Assembly: GCA_964023275.1 (NCBI GenBank)
Contig: OZ029916.1
Coordinates: forward strand, 20,430,064-20,494,063
Reading direction: 5' to 3'
From: Norana najaformis
Lineage: Eukaryota > Annelida > Clitellata > Crassiclitellata > Hormogastridae
DNA: 64,000 nt
The position numbers and the translations under genes were made by a program. The notes under the pieces were generated by a model. That model was not told the DNA's origin, ran no database searches, and worked only from the letters and a program-made list of their open reading frames with translations. This document shows positions 23,226 to 37,710 of the stretch, piece by piece; positions within the stretch are counted from its first letter, which is position 1, and the number at the start of each line of letters is the position of its first letter.

Positions 23226-26200
23226 TCATGACTTCTGAAATTCTGCGCCATAAGCGACCTGGCCCAGTGTCGACAGGGATGACTTCTCACTCAGCTCAAT
23301 GGCAACGGGGGGTGTTCCATGGTTGTTGCCAGAAGCGCTGGCATTGGCTTCCGACATGGAAGTCGGCTGGATGAAGATGGGCTGCTCACGCTCAGGAGAC
23401 TGCTCTGGGCTGCTGAAGTCCTCCTGAAACAGCATCCCAGACGACAGATTAACCAACAGCATTGAAGAAATCCAAATTGCTAATGATCAGCTCCCATAAG
23501 CACCAAAACTAAAACTAAAATTATAGCTGTGTTGTCAATGTTGTATTTGGAGTTCAAATAACAGTATCTTGGCTGAAGGCTGCTTCACTGGCTCAACAGT
23601 CTGACCTTTTGCCAGCTTGATTTTGGTTTGGTACACTGCATTTTGCTGTCTGTTGATTTTAAAGATAGAATCATACACGCTGGTAGTCTATGTGGCAGTT
23701 ACTTCATGTGAAGTCAAAATGCTTTTGAAAGCTTTCCCTGTTACTGTATAGTTTTTTGTAAATTTTTATTAATAGTTAACAATCCATGTATCAATCAGCA
23801 GATCTTCATTACTTTGTTACTCACATGCAAATTGGCGTATCTGCCATCTTCATCTGGAGGTCGAGGCTTACACTTTCCGCAACAGAAATTGCAGAAGCAG
23901 CAAAAGCAACAGCACAGGTAGCATCCAGTGATCAGTCCACAAAAGATGAACAAACCCTAACAAGAAATGTCCAATTAATATGAAAAAAATTATAAAAATT
24001 AACATCTGTATCGCTTTTATCGCATCACTCACACAATAGACTGGTCAGTGGACACTCTTCCTGAACTTTATTACTTTAGTCATGCTACAAATAACGTCAT
24101 ATAATACAAAAGTTGTTTCTGACAGGCTACCAAAAGGTGGTAGAGAAATACTCGTTAACTAATTACAGTATCAGTCCATAAAATGAGTCAAATATTAGTG
24201 TGGAAACAAATTTTGTTTGAGTGGTAAGCTAATACATAATTTCCAAATAAGAAAAGCTGACTTTTAGTTTAATACTCAGATTTTCCTTGTAAAACAACCC
24301 TTTCATTCACATTTTATTCAAATCAAATAATTGCTCAAGATCAATGCCTGTTTAGACACTTTACCCGGTCCAATAGCAGGCAGGAATATGCTAGGGTGCT
24401 CCGAGCCTTCATTTCTGACCCCTCAGAGCTTTAAGAGACCAGTTGGTCAGCGCAGTCACACATGGGCCCAGTCAATGGATGACGATCTTCACCCACTATA
24501 CTTTGGGCTTCACGCATGCCCAGGACCGGGCCAGTTAGCACAGTCGTAATTAGAGACAGGCTCACATTTTAGTATTGCAGCCCTGTAGAGCAGATTAATA
24601 TTTGCAGACAATTTAGTAATTCCTGCAGAGGGTGTAGCATTCTATTTTCTCTTGCAATCTTGGGTGGCCATGCAATTGACAAAATAGCGACTGCAAGCCG
24701 CCATTTCCAGCCACAATCAAAAATATAGCGTAAAAGTTAACAATGCGCATAAAAACGATTCTGGCTTCACTGGAGAAGTTAAAAGCAAACAATAGGCTAA
24801 AATGACTTACTATACTAAGCAGTTGAAGGTTAGACAGAAGTTAAGTCAAAAAAAGGCATGGCTTTGAAAAAAGGCAATTATAACATGCATTTTGTCCCAG
24901 ATTTACTGTGAACAATCTCAGTATGAGTGTGCTTTCAGCATGTACACTGCTGTTATACGTCAGATCAAGCCTTGTTTACTAATGAAACAAAATCAATATT
25001 ATTCAAATATATAATCTGTGCACTTATTAGTAAGCATAATAGAAATTTAATGTGCTGTTGGTACTGTTAAAAATTAGCAAATCTGCTTAGGAATTTCATC
25101 TAATGTGCCAAATAATGTCATTAGTTAGGGTAAAGATTACCTGTTTGGATTGTAGTTTAACACAAATACTGGTTTTAAATATTAGTCTTTTTTATTAATT
25201 ATCAAACCCAGTACTAAGTAAATCTACTTAAGATCTACAGGATCAGCAGCTGCAAGTTTAATTCAAGTTAACAAAGTAGATGAGATTGTATTTATTCATC
25301 TGGCTCACATAGTGCTATACTACAGTAAGCATACTACTGTATTCGCCATACAGATTTCGCTTTTAATGAATGTGATTTAATTTAATTTGTTTGTTATCAA
25401 TCTATGATACATGTAAATATAACTTAGTCAGAAAATTTTTGAAATTTTCACACATAAGATACAAGATACAACCCTACAAGTTCATGTCAAAAAACCATGA
25501 CTTATATTCCAGAAAAATGGGTAATGCAGTTGGCAGACATCCTACCATTTGGAAATGCCTTGCATATGGAGCAAGTTTTATCAGTAGAGTATGCCCAACA
25601 ACTGAAGAATGTCTTACCGCTGAAAGACTGTTTACCTTGCACCAAGGACTAGTCAAGACGAAGTATGTGTTGACATTTTCTTCACCAAACTGCTCAGCAA
25701 CATAGAGACCAATGGAACCATATCGATCGTAGATTCCTCTCTTTGTTGTATCACTGAGAACACGGTTGGCATAGTTAACCTCTTGGAACTGAAAGAAGAG
25801 TCAAACAGCACAAGATAATCTCAGAATGCTTGAAGACCACAGGCCTGTGACAAATAGTTTGAACAGTGGTTTGGAGATATCAACATTTCCCTCCAACACC
25901 CCTAAATATCAGGATGCTCTTGAATTACACACATGTATGAAAGCTGATTGGTCTGGTTAAAAAGAGGTAAAGGTACACACTTGTTTATATGCCTTAATAG
26001 AAACTCCTCAAAAGCATTGTGCTGAGGTCGAAGGTCATTCAGCTGAGGCACAAAAAAGACCACAGCAGTCCAATGACAGGACATCTTGTTTAATCTCCCA
26101 ACTTGTGTTGTACTCATTGATTAATAATAATAATTCGAAACTTCTAATGCACCAGTGTCTAACTTACAAGGCATTAAACGACGGCGCACCAAAGTCAAGC

Positions 26201-29200
26201 CGCAATCAGGTCAACATCCAGTCAATATCCAAAAGCTCAGTCCACAAGACAGACAGACAGAGTCAGTCCACAAGACATCCTTTATTAACCTGTCCACAAG
26301 ACCGATTAATAAAGGATGGATGGTTGGGTGGGCACCAAGGGGCAGGGTATTCCACAGACAATCACTAATCCAAGTACAAACTGGAGGTTTTGATCTGTAT
26401 TAAATTTACTGCACCTACCAGCATCATATCAACAACAAAAACAAGCAGTAATGGTAAGTATAATTTAATTCTATACTTTAATGGTGTCTTAACCTGACCT
26501 GAATTACCTTTTAAAATTGATTCACATCTTTCGTCAAAACCTGGACTTCGGATATAAGACTAGAATGCTACAAGCAACACTGACGCTCCTAACACAGCAA
26601 AGACTGAAACAAAAACACATTCATAGCAGACACTAATATGAAAATTATACATAGGTAACTAAGGACAACACAAAATTAGAAAACATTTAAGCACAACAGA
26701 AAATTGCAAACTAAATGGCAATACATCACAAGCTTTAATTTAAAATATGCATAAAAGAAATCAAATTTTAAGAAACAAATACAGTTTGTGCCATATGTGC
26801 CGTTGAAAACATTAAAAGCATTGTCAGTGCATCGCATGCATTAGCCAACCTATTTTAGCATTTCCTACAGTAATAATACCTCAGGATTGAGGTCTAAGGG
26901 CATTTTATTATCCCATTATCCACCATTCGTGGTGACCCCTGATTCCAATCAAAACAGAAAACTTCCACAGTACCACTGTTAATAAATGCACAAGGCATTT
27001 GTCAATTGTCACCACTAAACAGAACTGATAGGCATGCCGAAAGCCAGAGTGAGTCCGGTGTACTGCTATTGGCTATTTATGCCATTTTTTCATTCAATCT
27101 GATATCATGCACACAGTTTAGCCTTTTATGAAGCACAACTTTAAAAGCTGAATCACAACAAGAAAATAAATAAATTCTTCAGCAGAAATGTTACTCATGC
27201 TTCAGTACCAAGCTAGAGACAAATTTCATGCAATGTTATGTGATTTTTCTGATGATGACTCAGCACGTTTTATTTGAAGTTTCAGTGACATCAAGCCGAT
27301 GAGTCATCGGGTTGTTTACTTGTTTGTGATTGGCTGGCGGTGCCCTGCCTGCAGGTGGGCCAAGGTCAGCAGTGATTCTTGCCGAAGTGCATATTGTAAT
27401 GTGGGTGCTTGCATGGGAAACGTCAAGCCTGAGGTATAGGACAGTCTGAACTGGTCCTGTTGTGGTGGGAAAGAGCTTACAAAATGCCAAATTTGCAAAT
27501 GCATTGTATAGAGAGTGCAAAAAAGAATTTGTAGCAGTAGTCCGTTATGTCTCAGTTGGTAATTTGATATACAAATGTCTGATAGATTCATGTGTTTAGC
27601 AACTGTATGTTAATGTTCAAGTACTGCTGTCACAGAACTGTTCAGTTATTCAATTATACATATTGAAATAAAAGACTGTGTCTTTTCTCGAGTTAAAGAT
27701 ATGGTACAAATTGGGGGAGTCAGTAGTTCGAAGCCCGATCAATAGACACTTTGAAAGATCATAGACAAAATCATCAATAATGATGAGCATAGAAGAGTAA
27801 GGTAAAAGAACAGAATTGACAGAATAGTAACAAAATGGAACCCTCAGTGCTCAGTTAGGATGGCAAAAAATTTAAAAGTTGCCCAACCTTTAGCAGATTT
27901 TATCAGGAATTGCAAGAAATGGATAGTTTTGAGGAAAAATTCCTAGTCTCCCACCCAGAGTAAACTTTAAGTAAGATGGGATTTAAGCGATGTGATACAT
28001 TTAAGCTGAGAACTGACAAAATGTATTGCCTTAAATCATACAGCATACTGGAATGTGATTTTCTAGATTTCTGCTGTGAAATGTCATCTATGCAAAAGAA
28101 ACCCATCCCCATTCTGGTCAGAACAAATAGCTCCATAACCCATGCTTGTGACTTCTCTGCCTTTGAAACGAAGAATGAACACATATACATAAGCTCGTCC
28201 AGAACAGAGTATGAATCTTGCCTTTGCAGTTGCTTCTGGGTTATGAGGATTCTTGTCTGGGTGATACTTCAGAGCCAACTGAAAGAAACAGAACAGTTTT
28301 CCTGTCAACAATGCTTTCAGAACTACTTCAAACAGAATTAGAAAAGTTAACATTAAAACTATATAATTCCATTAATCATCAAATGAGCCAATGATGAGAA
28401 AATTCCAATTCCTTAACAAGTTTACTTATATTACATGTAAACAGACTGGAAACTCATAATTGCAAAACCTTTTGCAGTGATATCCAATACTGATTTGTAA
28501 CAGGATACTCTAGTACTGAGTTCTTCTCTTCTTCCAGTGCTCTGCCGTCAGGCAGGTCCACATGTCCAATGACGCCACTCTTCTCTGTTGTTTGCTCTTC
28601 TCTTTAGCCCTTCATATCCATCTTCTAGCATCATCCAGTCCAATATCATCTGTCGAGGTCTTCCGCGTGTCTTTTTCCCCTCCATTCTTCCCTCGAGTTA
28701 TATCCCCGTTCAGTGTAATCCTAACTGTTTCCGCCTCTCCTCTCCCTATCTTCATCACCTTTGTCTTCTTGATGTTGATCCTCATGTCATATTCCCTCGA
28801 TATTCTGTCGAGCTGATCCATCATCTTTTGTAATCCCCTTTGGCTGCTTGCCATCATAGCTTGGTCATCCGCAAATCTCAGCGCCTTTACTGAGTACTGA
28901 GTTAAGGGAATGAAATCCATGTAGCAAGTGTTCACGTTCTAACAATGTGTGTTATTAGCAGTTCCACTGTATAAAAGTGCAGACAGACAGGTCAATTACA
29001 GGTGCACGTTGGAAAAAGGTTTTGCTTTTTGCGCATGTCTACAACTTAACACATGGATGAAAAGTTTTATGCATAACAGACGTCCCGGATGGCAATGTGT
29101 GTTTATTGTTCATGAATTTTTTTAAATGACAAAAGACATTTGTTTGGAGCAAAGAGACAAAACTGCAAATACAGTAAACCCAGTAAAATTTGATTAGCCA

Positions 29201-30699
29201 CTTCAATCTTTCAGTTATGATTCCAATTAACCTTACTAAAGAAACAGAAAAGGCTTGACAAATGCAGAAAATTCAGTAAACTTTTATTAACATATTTATA
29301 ATCATAATTGCACACAGAGGTAGTACTTCCTTAAGACAAACTACAGACAGATGCTCCAGATCTCACAACACAAAACCACCCGCAAAGACAATGGTTTTCA
29401 CCACGAAATAAAATGGACATCTTTCAACACAAAGCCCTCAGGGGCCAACACAGATCAGGATGGATGAAGCATAACTGCCCAAGTGCACTCAGGGATCAAT
29501 CAGGACAACCAAAAGACAGGATGAATGATGTTGCCAGGCACTTTGAGACAATGTTGTGGTCAGTGCTGCTGACAGCTGAACTCATCTCAAAAATGGCTGG
29601 ACTGATACTTGTATGCAATCAAAAAAGCTCATAATGGATAAGAAATAATACATGTCAGAACAGACTCTATGGAGTGAAACTTCTGATACTCAATTGTTGC
29701 CTAGGAAAGAGAAACTGGTTCAAGGCAGCTACAGGATCAAGCCAATTTTCTCAACTACTAAATGGATACCCTTTGAAACAAAAGATAACTCAGAAATTGG
29801 TCAATAGTTGGCCATGCCAATAACATCAGGGACACATTAACCATTTCACTGTTTTAGTTACAATTCCAAACATTCACCATGCTACAGACACATTTACCTT
29901 TCTGTATGCTCGCTTGATGTCTTCTCTGGAACACTGTTTTGCAAGTCCAAGTACTTGGTAAAGACTCTGACCAGAGGCACTTGACACAGAGCATACCAAA
30001 ATAACAGTCAAGTGCAGAGCTGAACAAGTATCACTTTATAACTAGATACTTTAAGGATTAATTAAATTTAAGATCCATGGCACGAAATAATCTGTAAAGT
30101 TTCAACAAGGCATCGAATCCAATATCTACTAGTCAAGATTTGCCATACATGATTTGCTGATTTCTGCAAAACAATTTATCTGCAAGCCAATAGCATTATT
30201 ATGAAGTGCATGGCTTCTGAGATAATTCACAGGTGCATAGCGAATTCCTGAAACGAATTTCGACCAGATCCCCAAAATCAATTTTGTAACAAAGACCCAG
30301 ATTCCCGAAAATTAAGAAGATAACGTTTGCAAGGCGGAATTAGAACTTTTTCCTGAAAGTCAATGTCTACACGACGGGATGGGATACTATTACATGACGG
30401 AAACACTGAACTCCTACACGTTCGGCTACTATTGCCGATTAGATGGTCCACAAGCCTACTAGCTTTCGGGATTTCGACTGCTTTCTAAAAAAAACTGTTT
30501 TCGGGAATCGGACTGTTGTGTATTTTCAGCGCTTTCGGGGATTCGGGACGACCCCTAATTCACACTCGTGTATTGGCGTACTGCCCCTCCCCACAAGCAT
30601 TTCCTGCACTTGATAGCGGGTTAAGATGCTTCAGGCTGAAAGCAGAATGGCTACACTGTTAAATACTTACGACATGCTACGGGCTCTTGAGCTGTTCAT
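23226..30699 (-). CDS. DNAJC5: cysteine-string protein, DnaJ homologue subfamily C member 5
   Basis: Six coding exons give a 216-aa protein: 30699-30671, 29979-29898, 28278-28222, 25788-25636, 23956-23825 and 23423-23226. The N-terminus [20 protein letters not shown] keeps the basic-plus-serine PKA-type site of CSPs. The J domain spans about residues 15-85, with HPD at 43-45, the same numbers as in mammals. The linker carries [20 protein letters not shown]. The cysteine string (about 105-136) has 11-12 palmitoylatable cysteines, including CCCFCCFC and CCGKC. The tail is acidic and Ser/Pro-rich. CSP is a synaptic-vesicle co-chaperone that recruits Hsc70 to SNAP-25 and other presynaptic clients. 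All joins keep frame. Intron 3 uses a GC donor (AAG|GCAAGA); the others are GT-AG. The phase-2 first intron explains why exon 1 has only 29 coding bases. OSER1 lies upstream on the opposite strand. Confidence 0.94.
26105..26165 (+). repeat. short repeat shared with 31185-31235
   Basis: Both read GAAACTTCTA.......CCGGTGTCTAA or a close variant. The copy lies in a CSP intron; the copy at 31185 is at the end of a possible LINE 3' fragment. Confidence 0.4.
27690..27775 (+). repeat. repeat shared with 41830-41905
   Basis: Both contain GTTCGAAGCCCGATC followed by an A/T-rich GAC..TT.GAAAGA.....ACAA tail. GTTCGAAGCCC looks like a Pol III B box, so it may be a SINE. It is in intron 3 of CSP. Confidence 0.5.
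28610..28905 (-). pseudogene. LINE reverse-transcriptase fragment (intron 2 of CSP)
   Basis: The minus-strand frame reads [19 protein letters not shown], then [19 protein letters not shown]. The first has the FADD catalytic box of non-LTR reverse transcriptases; the second is the following NxxKT motif. The frame is open for ~100 codons, so the insertion is fairly recent, but it is only a piece. The fragment at 53926-54870 belongs to a related family (KEYDMKINIKKAEVM). Confidence 0.85.
30237..30560 (-). repeat. interspersed repeat family D, copy 2 (intron 1 of CSP)
   Basis: Reverse-complement match to 4801-5140 over most of its length; see that entry for the shared words. It lies about 110 bases downstream of CSP exon 1. 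Confidence 0.75.
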
Positions 30700-31019
30700 G
30701 TTGTACAAAGATGCGCTATATCAACGGTAGAATGCTCGCGAAAGGACCAGTGGCTTACTTTCCTCAAGTCAAACTATTTGATTTGTGGCCAGTATAGTAT
30801 GCATCTGAGATGTAGGCACAGCCTACATAAAAGCACTGGACAAAACGCAACAGTTAATTCTAAATTCTATATACTCATTATGAATTTGGGATCTAAACAC
30901 TCCGAGAATGATTTACCAGCATACCAGATTACGATTAACTTCGTAGCTTAGACACTTGATGACGTAATGCTGGTTCGGCAAGCATACATACTCTTTTAGG
31001 GCCTGATCAATCGGAGTAT

Positions 31020-31240
31020 GTTCCGGTGAGAGGTTAGCTGCTATAGGACTACCAGGCTTTCCATTCAAAACTTAAGTCCCATCTCTTCAATGAATTCCAC
31101 CTTAAACCATCCAATCCGCCAACTTTCCATTTCTCGCAAACCTAAATACAACTCAAAACAGCTGTCTGCTCTCCGATCTACTTGTTATTAGTAATTAGAA
31201 ACTTCTAGAACGCCGGTGTCTAATGCAGGGCTTTAGAAAT
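31020..31240 (+). pseudogene. possible CR1-type LINE 3'-end fragment
   Basis: With frame changes the plus strand gives FHSKLKSHLFNEFHLKP-like coding, resembling the FK..LKTHLF end of CR1 elements. Only the extreme terminus is present. Confidence 0.35.
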
Positions 31241-31535
31241 TTTCAAGTTTACGATTGTTTTGCAATTTTGGCGTTAATTAATTTCAACACAATTACCCAA
31301 ACTTAAGTATGAAGTAGAAAAAAGAATGTAATATTTGGTAAAATAACTGTAGGCCTAACAGTAATATCTTAAACTCTTAAACGCTGGATTTCAAGTACTT
31401 TGTAGACCTGCTCCGATCATGCTCGAAGTGTACTAGCAGTATAAAACGTTTCGACTTGGAACAATTTAATTAATAGCGTGCATCGCAGGCCTATCGATGA
31501 GCAAAGTGAAGTCGTGGAACGCAGTTTGTTTGCAG

Positions 31536-31590
31536 TATCAATTCATTGAAAAATGACAAGGGTCGACGCCATAAGGTAGCTTTAGAAAAC
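31536..31590 (-). repeat. interspersed repeat family B, partial copy 4
   Basis: Carries TTCATTGAAAAATGACAAGG and GTCGACGCCATAAGGTAGC, matching the 5' end of the family. Confidence 0.6.
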
Positions 31591-32989
31591 ATGTATATTA
31601 CATGAATTGCATACCATTTGACTACGTCGCCGATTTAGAAAAACATATAATACGATTTGCTAACAGAAAAAAAACAATTTTTACATGGTAATAAACTAAA
31701 CATTCCGCGGTATAAGACCGCGGAGGTTATCAGTTTAACATAAGATCGAATTGAATAATATAAGTTCTCTGATCAATCCAAATCCCATGCTACACCTCGC
31801 AACTGGTGCAAACTCAGACCTCAATTCCGCAAATTCTGCGCTTTGTCACTCGTCCTGTCATTATAAAAAGTGAAACTATAAGTACAAATGCATTTGATAT
31901 TGCCCTTCTACCAAAGTTCAAAAGTGCACACACGACCAAACGACAGAGTATCTCGGGGAGGCTCGAGCTCGTCGTTTGTCCAGCATCATTTTCTCAAAGC
32001 CCTTTATCTATCTTATTCATAATCGTAAATTCAAAAATTTGAGACTTTTAAAGCGAAACATAAATGGCCTTATAGTAACATATGAGATTGGCCTATTTAC
32101 TTACTTAAATCTTCTTTGCCAATATAAAATCTTTGGTATGTGCGCCATTGTTGTTGCCATTTTGGCAGTGACTAAAGATCTTTGGCAGTGACTTAACAAT
32201 TTTGAAGTGAGTAAATAAACAGGGAATTTCTATATTATCGTTATGTGTTTATAGTTGCAAACATTTTTTTACATAATAGTAACATTATTACTATCAACTG
32301 ACACAAAACATACAAAAAATAGTTAGGTACTATCGAAATTTGTTGAAGCAGATGCATTTTAATGTTTGAGTTTGAAGTGAATAATTCCTGAGTATACGGT
32401 AGAAGAGCTAGAGAATCTAGGCATACAGAGATAGTTTGAGTGAACTGGCGGAGGGTTTTGGGGATGGTAATTCCGTATTTTAGCGTTGTCTCAATTACTG
32501 TGTTGTGTTAGCTGCCCAAATTGTGTTCAGAATTCGGTTTAAATTATTTTAGTATGATAATGTTTAAAAAATAAAACAAGTTATTAAAAAGATACTTTTA
32601 AATATCCATGCAATATATGATGACTTGTACGGTCAGTTGTCTCACCGTGAATCGGTTGTTCGGTAATTTGTCGTTTTAGCGTCTCACATTAATTAAGAGG
32701 TGTATCTATAGCGGTTTAGTGTCCAAAATTCATTGCATCGTTTACCTTTATAGTTGTCAAATCCCAAATAGCATACTTCAAACAAAGTCGCAAATGAGCT
32801 TCACTGAGTCTTAAATGACCATAAACGTTTAAATTATTGAGAACAAGCATAAAGAAATAAATGTTTAAATGGTAATCAGCAAATACTGGAAGTTAAACTT
32901 TGTATTACTTTTCATTCTCACATGAAATTATAACCAAGTGGAAGTTATATTTGAGTGCAGTTACATTTTAGGTCGAGGATGCCGTAACA

Positions 32990-33690
32990 CCTGACGTTAG
33001 CCTATACACGGGACTCGAATAATGCCCGCTACGCAGTTGGTCAATGCATAGCACGTGATTTTGTGCACGTGAACGGGGCTGACGGGCGTGATTGAAGTTG
33101 TCGAGGATGCGCTCACGTCTGGCGGGCACGTGACCGAATTGGTCGCAGATCCTTTCACGCCCGAATATAGTAAAGCGTAACACGTGTTGTAAGTTAGGAA
33201 AGGACTGCTGCAAAAATGACCTAATTTGGACCTCTTTCTGATAAAATATCTGTATATTAATAACTGGATGTTGTTATGAGAACCTGCATAATTGCCTATC
33301 AGGCAATTGCAAACAAACAAGAAACGGGGATTTTCTAAGAACAGTTTCAGTCCAACAAGCCCACAAATACATTTCTTTTTGGGAAAATACAAGTTTATTG
33401 CTTTACAGCCCATTTTAATGCGTTGTTTGTTGGCACAACGTGACCTTTGGTATTTGTAATTAAAATGCATGAAATAGCGATCAGAGTATGGAATTACGAC
33501 ATTATCTTTATAAGAGAAATTGATGGAAAGCTAGCTAAACTGATGCAGCCTGATGGCCGCCATTTCAAAATCTAGAAATTCATCCTAAAGTGACCAAAAT
33601 CACAATGGAAGTGCACAATTCACGTGACATGCTTTAGCCAATAGCGTGACGGGCGTGAATCTAGTCTCTCAGTTTCCGCTAACGTCCCGG
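32990..33690. promoter_or_regulatory. E-box cluster, candidate promoter between CSP and OSER1
   Basis: CACGTG occurs at 33052, 33066, 33127, 33181 and 33621. The surroundings are G+C-rich relative to the flanks, with several CGGGCGTGA-type words. CACGTG is bound by bHLH-Zip factors (USF, Myc/Max, MITF/TFE). It lies between the divergent CSP and OSER1 genes and about 1.1-1.8 kb upstream of the OSER1 coding exon, where its first non-coding exon would be expected. The promoter role is inference. Confidence 0.45.
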
Positions 33691-35587
<1,897 letters not shown>

Positions 35588-35702
35588 AGTACTTGCTCAA
35601 CATACAGCTTGAAACTTGGCTGCGGCAGGCAAATATTTTTATCCCTTTTCCCAGAATTTTGATACATGCCTGCCTGGCCTGGCACTACTACCTTGACATT
35701 GG

Positions 35703-35708
35703 AATAAA
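35703..35708 (+). terminator. polyadenylation signal of OSER1
   Basis: AATAAA 116 bases after the stop codon. Another AATAAA lies at about 36561 and could serve a longer 3' UTR. Confidence 0.55.
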
Positions 35709-35709
35709 T

Positions 35710-36890
35710 TGTTTTCTGAAATAATTGTTTGAATTGCGGTGCTAGTTCTTCTACTTTTTGACTTTGTGAATTGACTTATTTTGCTTGCAGCCATAGGTTT
35801 TCAAAAATGACCTGAAAATTACTATGGCTTGCACTGTGAAGTTGTGCAATATGTGATACCTGTTGCCTCTTGGAAGAGACTTTGAACAAACAGTCTGTTG
35901 TCTGCATAGTTTTTCAGAATATACTTTCACTGGTTTGATACTGAATACAAGATAACTCGTGTATTGGGAAGGTGATGCAAAAATCAAAACCCTGAAATGT
36001 TCCTTCAGTGTACCACATTCATCCTTGACAAAAGACATGTGTAATTTCACTAAGCCTTCACAAATAATGAATTGGTATGTTGTTGTTATCTGAATGAAAA
36101 TTTTTTAAAAGAATAACAGCAAATTATTATTAATGGATATATCAGTAAAATGGGTTTTTTTTGTTAATCAGGGTTCAGTGTCTGAAGTATTAGAATTGGC
36201 CATTGCTATGTTGTTTTCAAGCCATTTTCAGTGAAACTATCGTACAACTCGTGCTTTGAAACAACTTGTTATTAAAGTTCTTTCAGCGTTAATTTAGCAT
36301 TTCTCATACTTATCTTCCGAGTGACCCAAAATGTTTTTTGGATGACTTTGGGTCCTTAAATGGCTTGCTTGTGACAGATTAAAACCACGAGGAGGAGCCT
36401 GCCGTTTACAAATATTCTCCAGATTTGAGTATGAATGGTGAGACTGCATTGCACAGACACTAAAACTTAATGAAAATTTTAGTTCTTTAAATATTTAAAA
36501 CACTTCTGATCTTGACATTTGGAACTTATAGCTTGAGAGTAACTGTTATTTCTTGAGTGGCAATAAATGTAGACAAATCATACCACTAGTTTTGGATTTT
36601 ATGGTTTAAAATTGTAAAGATAATTACACCTGTTTACATGTTCTTTTAGAAACACTGTCTGTGATATGACTGTTGAAGTGCAACCACAGTGACAGCATGT
36701 CAACAAAACCTTCTCTAGCTTACCAACTTGCATCTGTACTCATTTAATGGCCTCAGAAGAATGAAGAACTGAGCTAGCATGGATGGCATGGTATTCTTGG
36801 ATGGTCAGTAATCACAGGGCTGGCAGATGCTTTTTAATGTGAAAAATCTGATGCCCATGGAAATAGAGAAATGCAGTTTTATCATTAAAT
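35710..36890. other. OSER1 3' flank, no further gene seen
   Basis: AT-rich sequence. The minus-strand 99-codon frame at 35751-36050 shows no motif. Confidence 0.45.
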
Positions 36891-37110
36891 GATGAAAGGC
36901 AGGTATTAACAGTGAGTGAGGAAGAAAGGGACTTGAGAGTGATCATGCATAAGAGTGCAGAAGTTTCAAGGAAGCGTGCTGAAGCAGCAAAAGAGGCTAA
37001 CTAACCTATATGTGATCAAGAGGACATTAGTTGGCAGAGACAAGGGTACAACACTGAGGGTGTACAAATCACTGGTGAGGCTACAGTTGGAATATTGCAT
37101 CCAGGATTTT
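36890..37110 (+). pseudogene. CR1-like LINE reverse-transcriptase fragment
   Basis: The plus strand reads TVSEEERDLRVIMHKSAEVS, then AEAAKEAN, and in another frame YKSLVRLQLEYCIQDF-like coding. This is the DLGV...AA+.AN...LY.SLVRP.LEY pattern found after the catalytic core of LINE reverse transcriptases. Frameshifts mark it as dead. Confidence 0.7.
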
Positions 37111-37534
37111 TATGACATGGAATTTTAACAACAGATGTGTATTATCTGCTTTTAGCTTTTTCACTATTTTTATAACCATTTTAGTAGACAGCTTAATGCT
37201 ATTCCTCCAAATCAACTGGGTCCTTGGCCAGGTATCCGCCCTTGACTGGATGATTGATACAACTGATCACAGATGTCGGCCTACATGTAACTGTGCACTG
37301 ATTTGTTACAGTGGTTGTCCATGGTCCAGCGTCGATCTCGGGCGCTTCTGTCTGTGACAGTAATTAAAGGTTATTCTGAACTAAACGTAACAAAACAAAA
37401 AACTGAAAACTTTTATGCCTGCCTGGACTCCCATCTCCCGCTAGGAACTTGGCCGTATAGCTGTGCATCATTCGCTCTTAGACTATGGACTTAGCCGGGG
37501 CCATCTACTGTACATGTAAATGTAGGCTTATATG

Positions 37535-37710
37535 TTTTTCTATAGCGACCGTATGGCATCGGCCCTGGTCATTTTTCAGCTGAATTGATCAGGTAAAATC
37601 CTTCACTACCGCTGCTAGTTTGAATGGGCGCCACGCCAATTAAGGTCCCCGTTTACGGACCGAGCTGGCCCAAGAATCAAATCTCTGAAATAAGCCACGA
37701 CCGGAACGCG
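37535..37710 (+). repeat. interspersed repeat family B, copy 5
   Basis: The fullest copy: CTATAGCGACCGTATGGC, TTTGAATGGGCGCCACGCC and GGCCCAAGAATCAAATCTC. About 160 bp in length. Confidence 0.8.

Noticed and set aside
32997-33470. 157-codon minus-strand open frame overlapping the E-box cluster
   Set aside because: No motif, unremarkable composition and two overlapping frames of similar length; more likely the chance result of a G+C-richer promoter segment.
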